Origin: Chitinophagia bacterium
GTDB lineage: Bacteria; Bacteroidota; Bacteroidia; Chitinophagales; Chitinophagaceae
Direction of reading: 5' to 3'
Assembly: GCA_010027295.1 (NCBI GenBank)
Contig: RGVM01000012.1
Span: 1-16,045, forward strand
DNA length: 16,045 bases
Shown: piece by piece, positions 7,666 to 14,948 of the stretch
Position numbering within the stretch: position 1 is the first letter of the stretch
Layout: each line of letters begins with the position of its first letter
Position numbers and translations under genes: made by a program
Notes under the pieces: model-generated
What the model was told of the DNA's origin: nothing
Databases searched by the model: none
Seen by the model: only the letters and a program-made list of their open reading frames with translations

Positions 7666-9353
7666 ATGAGAAAGAACATAGCCAAGCTTCTCGCGGTACC
7701 CATCATCATGATCCTCGTGGTGGTGAGCTGCGGCAAGGATTTCCTGGAGACGCAGCCCTATGGAAGTGTGAACAACGAACTGCTCGCCACTTCCGCCAAG
7801 GGTGCCAATGCGCTCTTGATTGCGGCCTATTCGAACCTCGACGGTTTCTCCGGTTGGGATAACGGCTCACCCTGGGGTGGTGCCGCCTCCAACTGGACCT
7901 TTGGCAGCGTGGTCGGCGGGGATGCCTATAAAGGCTCCGAGGCCGGTGACCAGCCCGACATCACGCCTTTGGAAAGGGGTAACGTCGATGCCAACAACCC
8001 ATATCTCGATGGCAAGTGGAGGAACTATTATGACGGTATCTCCCGCGTGAACGGAGCCATCAAGGCCTTCTCATCGCTGAAAGAGATCTCGGCTTCCGAG
8101 AAGACCGTCCGCATCGCCGAGGCCCGCTTCCTGCGCGCCTGGTTCCATTACGATCTGTGGAGGATCTTCCGGAACGTGCCCTTCATCGACGAGACCCTCA
8201 CGGACGTCCGTATCGGCAACACGACCAACATCCTCCCCAAGATTCAGGCAGACCTTCAGGCCGCCGTGGCAGGACTTCCGGTGACCCAGGCTGAAGTGGG
8301 TCGGGTGACGAAAGGTGCCGCCCAGACGGTGCTCGCCATTACCTACCTGTGGGAGAAGAAGTATTCGGAGGCCAAGGCCCAGCTGGACGCCGTCGTTGCC
8401 TCCGGCCGCTACGCCCTGAACGCCAAGTACCACGACAACTTCAACGCCGCCACCCGCAACTCCCGCGAAGGTGTGCTGGAAGTGCAGCAGTCGGTCAACG
8501 ACGGCACGACCGACAACGGCAATAACGGCGACGTCCTGAACTTCCCCTACAACGGCGGTCCTGCCGGCTGCTGCGGTTTCCACCAGCCTTCCCAGGACCT
8601 GGTGAACGCCTTCCAGGTGGATGCCAACGGACTGCCCCTGTTGGATACCTACAACAACACCGATGTCAAGAACGATGACGTCCCCATACGGGTCCGCTGG
8701 ATCCGCGTCTGGACTGGACAGTCGGTCGTCGGGGTATCCCCTACCTCGACTGGGGCAAGCATCCCGGTTCCAACTGGATACGTGACCAGAGCTATGGCGG
8801 TCCCTATGCCCCGATCAAGAACACGCATTACAAGTCGCAGGAAGGCAGTCTGACGACTTCCTCGGGTTGGACTTCCGGCTACAACGCCAACAACCTGAAG
8901 CTCATCCGCTATTCGGATGTACTCCTCCTCCTGGCCGAGGCCGAGGTGGAGTTGGGAGGTCTGGAGCGTGCACGCGCACTGGTGAACCAGATCCGTCAGC
9001 GTGCCGCTAATCCGGCCGGCTTCGTGATGGACGGAGCCAACCCCGCTGCCAACTATCGTTGCGGCCTCTATACCGCCACATGGACCGATGCCAACACCGC
9101 CCGCAAGGCCGTCCGCTTCGAGCGCCGTCTTGAACTGGGTACCGAAGGTCATCGTTTCTTTGACCTCGTACGTTGGGGTGTCGCCGCTCAGGTGAAGACG
9201 GCTTATTTCGCCAAGGAGCGCATCAAGCGCACCTATCTCACGGGTGCAGCCCACGTCTCCCCAAAGAACGACATCTTCCCCATCCCGGCCAAGGCCATCA
9301 CCCAAAGCGCCAAGGACGGCAAGCCGACCCTGGTGCAGAACCCCGGGTACTGA
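7666..9353 (+). pseudogene. SusD/RagB-family nutrient-binding outer-membrane lipoprotein, interrupted by a frameshift
   Basis: The intact protein would be about 562 aa. It has a lipoprotein signal with Cys22 (LVVVSCGKDFLE), an N-terminal SusD-like TPR region (for example ISRVNGAIKAFSSL and AEARFLRAWFHYDLWR) and a C-terminal SusD/RagB region (LIRYSDVLLLLAEAE, RFERRLELGTEGHRFFDLVRW, FPIPAKAI). The first frame runs 7666-8853 and is native only to about residue 340; its last 55 or so residues are out of frame. The native frame then resumes from about 8679-8690 and continues as DPRLDWTVGRRGIPYLDWG to the stop at 9353. A single base missing from the CCCC run at 8682-8685 explains it exactly: one more C restores VPHTGPLDPRLDW, which is typical for the family. 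The cause may be a sequencing error or a real recent mutation. It pairs with the upstream SusC as the surface ligand-binding lid. Confidence 0.92.
8682..8685 (+). other. Frameshift site in susD (CCCC run)
   Basis: The upstream reading frame (codons GAT GAC GTC CCC) must slip by one base for CAT ACG GGT CCG CTG GAT to follow. The downstream frame is closed by TGA at 8676-8678, so the crossover lies between 8679 and about 8690. The C-run is the only homopolymer there. The heptamer is not a standard slippery site. Confidence 0.8.
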
Positions 9354-9370
9354 TCCAAGTCAACTTATTT

Positions 9371-9409
9371 GAAAAAAGGCTGTACGCTTGCTGCGTGCAG
9401 CCTTTTTTC
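9371..9409 (+). terminator. Strong Rho-independent terminator after susD
   Basis: A 17-bp stem (one G-U wobble) with a TTGCT loop. The left arm is 9371-9387 and the right arm 9393-9409. A run of six A opens the stem and six T closes it, so it can act on both strands. It sits 17 bp after the susD stop and separates the susCD unit from the FG-GAP/haloperoxidase operon. Confidence 0.9.
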
Positions 9410-9457
9410 TTTCGAGTCCTCCGCCTTCCCTTCCTACCTCAAACCCAAGGAGCTTTG

Positions 9458-9464
9458 TAATTTG
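9458..9464 (+). promoter_or_regulatory. Possible -7-like element directly before the FG-GAP gene
   Basis: TAATTTG is one spacer base short of TAnnTTTG and ends 5 bp before the ATG at 9470, a spacing I associate with near-leaderless Bacteroidota starts. It follows a terminator, so a promoter is needed in this gap. No good -33 element is seen. An AAGGAG at 9447-9452 is the only Shine-Dalgarno-like sequence and lies 17 bp from the ATG, which is too far. Confidence 0.3.
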
Positions 9465-9469
9465 TGGCC

Positions 9470-12400
9470 ATGTCGCCTAGAACATCCCTTCCTGCCTTTC
9501 TCTGCTGCCTGCTGATGCTTGCCGCCTGCAGGGATGAGCAGACACTCTTCCGCCAGGTCGATGGAAAGAAGTCGGGCATCCTCTTCGCCAATACCATCAC
9601 CACGAACGACAGCATAAACATCCTCGACAACGAGTTCACCTACAACGGGGCCGGGGTGGCTGTAGGCGACCTCAACGGCGACGGTCTGCAAGACCTGTAC
9701 TTCGCAGGGAACCAGGTGCCCAACCGCTGCTATATCAACCGGGGCGGACTTCGTTTCGAGGAGGTGACCGAAGCCTCGGGCACACAGAAGAAGCCGGGCC
9801 AATGGTCGTCGGGAGTCACTTTCGTGGACATCAACAGTGACGGACGACTCGACATCCACGTCTGCAACACCATGATGCGTGACAGCGCACTGCTGCGCGA
9901 CCTGCTTTTCGTCAATCAGGGGAATGATGCGAAAGGTGTGCCGAAGTTCCAGGAGATGGCGACCGAGTACGGCATCACCGACGACACGCAGAATTCCATC
10001 TCGACCTACTTCGACTACGACCTGGATGGTGACCTGGACCTGTTCGTCGCGGTCAACTTCATCGACATGCAGTATCCCAACCAGTTCATCACGAGGATAC
10101 CGGATGGTTCGTCCCCCACGCGGGACCGGCTGCTGCGCAACGACTTCGACAGTGCGCTCGGCCATGCCGTGTTCCATGACGTGTCCATGGACGCCGGCAT
10201 CATCTGGGGGGGATACAGCCATTCCTGCCTCGTGCACGACTTCAACCGCGACGGCTGGCCGGACATCTACGTCGCCAACGACTACCTAAGCAACGACCTC
10301 CTCTATATCAACAACCGCAACGGGACCTTCACCAACCGCGTCGCCGACATCCTCAAGCACCAGTCCTACTCCTCGATGGGGAGCGACCTGGCCGACATCA
10401 ATAACGACGGCCGGGCCGACCTCTTCACCGTCGAGATGCTGCCGGCCGACAACAAGCGGAAGAAGGTCAACATGAATGCCAACAATTACAACCACTACCT
10501 CTTCACCGAGCAGTACAAGTACGAATACCAGTTCGTGCGCAACACCTTCCAGGTATGGCAGGGCACCGACCCAAGTACGGGGCTGCCCGTGTACAGTGAT
10601 ATCGCCTTCCTGGCGGGGGTCGAGGCGACGGACTGGAGCTGGTCGCCCCTGTTGGCCGACTTCGACAACGACGGCCACCGCGACCTGCTGATCACGAACG
10701 GGTTCCCGAAGGATATCATCGACCACGATTTCGGCGCCTTCCGGAAGAGCATCAGCAGCAGCCTGGTCACCCGCCAGCAGCTGCACGACATGATCCCCGA
10801 GGTCAAGATCCCGAACTTCATCTTCCGCAACAACGGCGACCTGACCTTCCGGGACGTCTCCCGCGAATGGGGCCTGCAGCGGCCAAGCTTCACCAACGGG
10901 ACGGCCTATGCCGACCTCGACAATGACGGCGACCTCGACATCGTCACCAATAACATCAACGACCCGGCATTCCTATATGAGAACACCCTGATCGATGCCC
11001 GAAAAAAGGCTCGTCCGGACGAAGCTGCCAGCCATTTTCTGAGGGTGCGCCTGAAAGGTTCCCCTTCCAACCCGGAGGGGTGGGGTGCCGAGGTCTCCGT
11101 CTGGCGTGGGGGCCAGCGGCAGGTGGCGGAGAGCCAGTGTGTACGGGGCTACCTGTCGAGGTCGGAGGGATTCCTGCATTTCGGTCTCGGGTCCTCCCAG
11201 AAGGTTGATTCCGTGGTCGTTCGGTGGGACAGTGCGTACAGCCAGGTCGTCCGGGATGTGCGCGCCGACCAGGCACTGACGTTGTCGCGGGCGGATGCCG
11301 TCCGCAGCATCCCCCCTCCTGCGACACCGGCAGCGCCCCTGTTGGCAGAGGTCGATCCGGCCTCACTGGGGATAACGTATCTGCACCAGGAGAACGACTT
11401 CATCGATTTCAACTTCCAGCGCACCCTGCCGCACAAGTTCTCGCAATACGGTCCGGCGATAGCTGCGGGAGATGTCAATGGCGATGGGTTGGACGACGTG
11501 GTGCTGGGCAGTTCCAGCCGTTTCCAGGGGCCGGTGGTACTGACACAGGAAAAGACCGGCCGTTTCAGACAGCAGACACTATCCCTGAAGACCTCCGACC
11601 TGTTGAAAGAGGAGGACATGGGTCTGCTGCTCTTCGATGCGGAGGGGGATGGCGACGAGGACCTCTACATCGTACGAGGCAGCAATCAACACGATCCCGG
11701 ATCGACGCTCTATCAGGACATCCTCTGCGAGAATGACGGCAAAGGCCATTTCAAGATCGTACCCGAAGCCTTGCCGACCATCGATGCTTCGGGACAGAAT
11801 GTGAAGGGGGCCGATATGGATGGAGATGGGGACACCGATCTCTTCGTATGTGGCCGAGTGGCGACCAGGGCCTATCCCAGGCCGGGCAGATCGTTCCTGT
11901 TGCGGAACGACTCGAAGCCCGGCAGCATCCGCTTCACGGACGTGACAAACGATTGGCTGGAAGGCCTGGACAGCATCGGGATGGTCAGTGATGCGATGTG
12001 GAGCGATTTTGATGCCGATGGACTTCCCGACCTGATTCTGGCGGGCGAGTGGATGCCCCTGACCTTTTTACGGAATAACGGGAAGGGGTTGGCGCGGATC
12101 CATCCCTCGGAGGATATCGACCGCGCGCTCGGATGGTGGAACAGCCTGGGGGCGGCCGACTTCGACCAGGACGGAGACATGGACTATGTGGCGGGGAATT
12201 TCGGACTGAACACCTACTTCAAGTGCGATGCCGGTGAGCCCGTCCGGGTCTATGCCAAGGATTTCGACCAGAACGGCACACTGGACCCCTTCCTTTCATG
12301 CTTCTTTCCCGATTCCACCGGAAAGAGGCAGGAGTATTTCTTCCATTCGAAGGACGATATGCAGAAGCAGCTCATCCTGATCCGCCGGAAGTATGAGCGA

Positions 12401-13066
12401 TATGCCGATTTCGGGCGGGCCAGGGCCTCGGATGTGTTCACCAAGGAGGAGATGAAGGGCGTCATGGTCCTGGAGGCCAACCATATGTCCAGCGTCTGGC
12501 TGGAGAACCTGGGGAAGGGGAAGTTCCGGATGCATGTGTTACCCATGGAGGCACAGTTCGCGCCCCTCTATGGGATGCAGTGTCAGGATTTCGATGGCGA
12601 CGGCCGGCCTGACATCCTGTTGACCGGCAACGACTATGGCATGGAGACCGGTCAGGGTCGGGCCGATGCCCTGAACGGCCTGTTGCTGCTGAACCGGGGG
12701 GCCGGGCGTTTCGAGCCACAGGGTCTCGACGCTTCGGGATTCCTGGTCCGGGGAGATGCGAGGGCCTTGGCCACGGTGATGGTGGGTGGACGGCCCATGG
12801 TCGTGTCCACGCAGAACCGGAAAGGATTGCAGATGTACCGATGGGCTTTCGGCGAGGGATTCGTCCTCGAACCCCAACGCGGTGAAGCCTATGCGATCCT
12901 GACCCTTTCGGGCGGGAAGCGTCAGCGGTTGGAATTCAGTTCCCTGCACACCTTCCTGTCGCAGAGCAGCCGGAAAATCCCTGTGACCACTGCCTGTGAA
13001 AAAATCGACCTTTACAACAGGGCCGGCGTCCTGACCCGGACGGTGGTGCCTGGAAAAAAGAACTGA
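9470..13066 (+). CDS. Large FG-GAP/VCBS repeat lipoprotein with central UnbV/ASPIC domain (CRTAC1-like)
   Basis: A 1198-aa protein. The ATG at 9470 is preferred over the in-frame GTG at 9464 because the latter overlaps a promoter-like element; both retain the lipoprotein signal with lipobox LAAC and Cys20. I count fourteen calcium-type loops of the form D-x-D/N-x-D/N-G-x-x-D. Seven lie before the central domain (DLNGDGLQD, DINSDGRLD, DYDLDGDLD, DFNRDGWPD, DINNDGRAD, DFDNDGHRD, DLDNDGDLD; residues about 67-490). Seven lie after it (from DVNGDGLDD near 668 to DFDGDGRPD near 1040). Between them, at about 522-586, is a UnbV/ASPIC segment from FLRVRLKG to VVVRW. The likely fold is two seven-bladed integrin-like propellers on a lipid anchor, a binding or scaffold role with no catalytic motif visible. 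It is followed 1 bp later by the haloperoxidase gene. Confidence 0.92.
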   Translation: MSPRTSLPAFLCCLLMLAACRDEQTLFRQVDGKKSGILFANTITTNDSINILDNEFTYNGAGVAVGDLNGDGLQDLYFAGNQVPNRCYINRGGLRFEEVTEASGTQKKPGQWSSGVTFVDINSDGRLDIHVCNTMMRDSALLRDLLFVNQGNDAKGVPKFQEMATEYGITDDTQNSISTYFDYDLDGDLDLFVAVNFIDMQYPNQFITRIPDGSSPTRDRLLRNDFDSALGHAVFHDVSMDAGIIWGGYSHSCLVHDFNRDGWPDIYVANDYLSNDLLYINNRNGTFTNRVADILKHQSYSSMGSDLADINNDGRADLFTVEMLPADNKRKKVNMNANNYNHYLFTEQYKYEYQFVRNTFQVWQGTDPSTGLPVYSDIAFLAGVEATDWSWSPLLADFDNDGHRDLLITNGFPKDIIDHDFGAFRKSISSSLVTRQQLHDMIPEVKIPNFIFRNNGDLTFRDVSREWGLQRPSFTNGTAYADLDNDGDLDIVTNNINDPAFLYENTLIDARKKARPDEAASHFLRVRLKGSPSNPEGWGAEVSVWRGGQRQVAESQCVRGYLSRSEGFLHFGLGSSQKVDSVVVRWDSAYSQVVRDVRADQALTLSRADAVRSIPPPATPAAPLLAEVDPASLGITYLHQENDFIDFNFQRTLPHKFSQYGPAIAAGDVNGDGLDDVVLGSSSRFQGPVVLTQEKTGRFRQQTLSLKTSDLLKEEDMGLLLFDAEGDGDEDLYIVRGSNQHDPGSTLYQDILCENDGKGHFKIVPEALPTIDASGQNVKGADMDGDGDTDLFVCGRVATRAYPRPGRSFLLRNDSKPGSIRFTDVTNDWLEGLDSIGMVSDAMWSDFDADGLPDLILAGEWMPLTFLRNNGKGLARIHPSEDIDRALGWWNSLGAADFDQDGDMDYVAGNFGLNTYFKCDAGEPVRVYAKDFDQNGTLDPFLSCFFPDSTGKRQEYFFHSKDDMQKQLILIRRKYERYADFGRARASDVFTKEEMKGVMVLEANHMSSVWLENLGKGKFRMHVLPMEAQFAPLYGMQCQDFDGDGRPDILLTGNDYGMETGQGRADALNGLLLLNRGAGRFEPQGLDASGFLVRGDARALATVMVGGRPMVVSTQNRKGLQMYRWAFGEGFVLEPQRGEAYAILTLSGGKRQRLEFSSLHTFLSQSSRKIPVTTACEKIDLYNRAGVLTRTVVPGKKN

Positions 13067-13067
13067 C

Positions 13068-14381
13068 ATGAAGAGACGTTTCGGCCTCGTCGGCCTCGCA
13101 GCCGGACTATGCCTGGCACAGGCCTGCAAGGGACCGGACGCAGGTCGCCCGGACGGGCGCGACCTGCCCCATCAGCTCATCCAGCGGTTGACGGACATCA
13201 TCGTGGTGGACATCTTCACGCCACCCGTGGCCAGCCGCATCTATTCGAACTGTTCGATCGCTTTGTACGAGGCGATCCGACATCGGGACAGCTCCTCCCC
13301 ATCGATATCATCCCGGTTGAAGGGATTCGGGGCGATGCCTGTCCCGGACCCCGGGTCGTCCTATGATTTCAGCCTGGCCGCCATCCAGTCCTTCTGCGAG
13401 GTGGCCAAGAAGGTGACTTTTTCGGCACCCGAGATCACCGTGTATCAGGATTCCATGGTTCGGGTGTACTCGGCGGGACTCGATAAGTCGTTGGTGGACC
13501 GTTCCCTAGCCTTCGGCAATGCCGTGTCGGCCGTCGTCTCCGAGCGGCTGGCGTCTGACAATTACAAGCAGACGCGGACGATGGAGCGTTTCGAGGTGCG
13601 GACGGACGACAGCACCCGCTGGGTGCCCACGGCGCCCGACTATGCCGACGGACTGGAGCCACATTGGCCGAAGATGCTGACGATGGGCCTCGACAGTGCC
13701 AATCAGGTATCGGCCCTGACCTTTGCGGCATATTCCGAGGATACCGCCTCCCCATTCCATCGGGAGATGCGGGAGGTGTATGACATCTCCAAGAGCCGGA
13801 CCGACGAGCAGGTCGATATCGCATTGTTCTGGGACGACAACCCCTTCGTCTCGCAGCACAAGGGCCATGTGATGTTCCAGGACAAGAAGATGACGCCCGG
13901 CGGGCATTGGATGGCCATCACTCAGACCGCCTGCCGGAATAAAGGGCTGGATGCCGTGGCTTCGGCGAAGGCCTATGTCTGGACCTCGGTGGCCCTCTAT
14001 GATGCGTTCATCGCCTGTTGGGATACGAAGTACCGTACCGTCCGCATCCGTCCGCAGACGGCGATACAGCGGCTGATCGACGAGCAATGGATCTCCTTCA
14101 TCCAGACACCGCCCTTCCCGGAGTATACCTCAGGCCACAGCACGACGTCGGCGGCTGCGGCCGAGATGCTAACGGCAATCTTCGGGGATGGATTCGCGTA
14201 CACGGACTCCACGGAATTGCCGTACAACCTCCCCGTCCGGAGTTTCCCCTCTTTCCGGGAGGCGGCAAAGGAGGCTTCCATCAGCCGGGTGTACGGGGGC
14301 ATCCATTTCCGTTCCGGTTGCGAGAACGGCAATGAGCAGGGCAGAAGGGTGGCGGAGATCCTATTGAAGAAGCTTCGCTGA
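13068..14381 (+). CDS. Vanadium-dependent haloperoxidase / PAP2-superfamily phosphatase-like protein
   Basis: A 437-aa exported protein. The N-terminus (RRFGLVGLAAGLCLAQACKG) is a signal peptide; Cys20 could be lipidated, although LAQAC is a relaxed lipobox. All three vanadate/phosphate-pocket motifs are present: KYRTVRIRP (Lys321, Arg328), SGH (Ser355 to His357) and SRVYGGIH (Arg407, His413). These correspond to Lys353, Arg360, His404, Arg490 and His496 of the fungal vanadium chloroperoxidase. Members oxidise halides with hydrogen peroxide or act as acid phosphatases, since the pocket binds either oxyanion; sequence alone does not decide. The start is 1 bp after the FG-GAP gene stop, so translation is probably coupled and the two products likely work together in the envelope. 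A terminator follows. Confidence 0.93.
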   Translation: MKRRFGLVGLAAGLCLAQACKGPDAGRPDGRDLPHQLIQRLTDIIVVDIFTPPVASRIYSNCSIALYEAIRHRDSSSPSISSRLKGFGAMPVPDPGSSYDFSLAAIQSFCEVAKKVTFSAPEITVYQDSMVRVYSAGLDKSLVDRSLAFGNAVSAVVSERLASDNYKQTRTMERFEVRTDDSTRWVPTAPDYADGLEPHWPKMLTMGLDSANQVSALTFAAYSEDTASPFHREMREVYDISKSRTDEQVDIALFWDDNPFVSQHKGHVMFQDKKMTPGGHWMAITQTACRNKGLDAVASAKAYVWTSVALYDAFIACWDTKYRTVRIRPQTAIQRLIDEQWISFIQTPPFPEYTSGHSTTSAAAAEMLTAIFGDGFAYTDSTELPYNLPVRSFPSFREAAKEASISRVYGGIHFRSGCENGNEQGRRVAEILLKKLR

Positions 14382-14426
14382 GGCTAATACCCTTGTTCGT
14401 GTGTATCCGACCGAGCCAGACTGGAC

Positions 14427-14456
14427 AAGCCATTCGCAGTGACGAATGGCTTTTTC
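14427..14456 (+). terminator. Rho-independent terminator of the FG-GAP/haloperoxidase operon
   Basis: A perfect 10-bp stem (14427-14436 with 14443-14452; AAGCCATTCG / CGAATGGCTT), a CAGTGA loop and a run of five T at 14451-14455, placed 45 bp after the haloperoxidase stop. Confidence 0.9.
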
Positions 14457-14519
14457 ATTTCCATTCACGGTTACGCATAGATGCTCCCTATCCATGAATA
14501 CCGAAATAAAAATATAAAA

Positions 14520-14918
14520 ATGTCCGCTCCGAAGGGTTTGTTCATTGTCTTCTTTTTCGTAGATGTTTCATTTATCATCTACTGGACAATTACGTACCTG
14601 CATGTATTGCCTCCCGAATTCCTGTACAGGGACTATGAGAATCCCGTTTTAGTGGATTGGAACTGGTCGTTTTTCCCGATAGATATGTTGATTTCGATAT
14701 CAGGACTACATTCCATCAGACTATACAGGAAACATTCGGATCAATGGGTCTTATTCGCCTTTGTCTCGTTGATTTTTACCATGTGTTCCGGACTCATGGC
14801 CATTTCGTTCTGGATCTTCCACAAAGATTTTGATTTGGGTTGGTGGCTCCCCAATCTATTCTTGCTTCTTTATCCATTGTTTTACTTGAGAAAAGTATAT
14901 AAGTCTCTGACCCCTTGA
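14520..14918 (+). CDS. YvaD/DUF5360-like four-helix membrane protein
   Basis: A 132-aa protein from the ATG at 14520. The frame extends to an ATG at 14481, but the added residues are polar and the A-rich stretch just before 14520 looks like a translation start region. Four hydrophobic segments are visible (about residues 6-26, 49-63, 73-95 and 105-121). Sequence features such as YWTITYLHVLPPEFLY, WNWSFFPIDMLIS and LLLYPLFYL resemble my memory of the Bacillus YvaD family (DUF5360), whose function is unknown. The gene is visibly richer in A and T than its neighbours (two 60-base lines counted by eye gave about 38% and 47% GC, against roughly 60% around it). It stands alone between a terminator and a convergent gene, which suggests acquisition by transfer. 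Family assignment is from memory and moderate. Confidence 0.75.
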   Translation: MSAPKGLFIVFFFVDVSFIIYWTITYLHVLPPEFLYRDYENPVLVDWNWSFFPIDMLISISGLHSIRLYRKHSDQWVLFAFVSLIFTMCSGLMAISFWIFHKDFDLGWWLPNLFLLLYPLFYLRKVYKSLTP

Positions 14919-14948
14919 TTTTCCGGCTATCCAATACTCAATCATCTT

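Noticed and set aside
8680..8690. Programmed ribosomal frameshifting in susD
   Set aside because: There is no X-XXY-YYZ slippery heptamer and no obvious downstream structure, and SusD proteins are not known to need it; a base loss is simpler.
8649..9305. A 218-codon minus-strand frame over the 3' half of susD
   Set aside because: The plus-strand sequence here encodes conserved SusD C-terminal motifs; the antisense product has none.
9464..9469. GTG at 9464 as the start of the FG-GAP gene
   Set aside because: It overlaps the -7-like TAATTTG and adds only two residues; the ATG at 9470 keeps the whole lipoprotein signal.
9668..12613. Repetitive GAC/AAC/GGC-rich DNA as a tandem repeat or CRISPR-like array
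   Set aside because: The similarity comes from the repeated calcium-loop codons of the FG-GAP protein; spacing is irregular and the units diverge.
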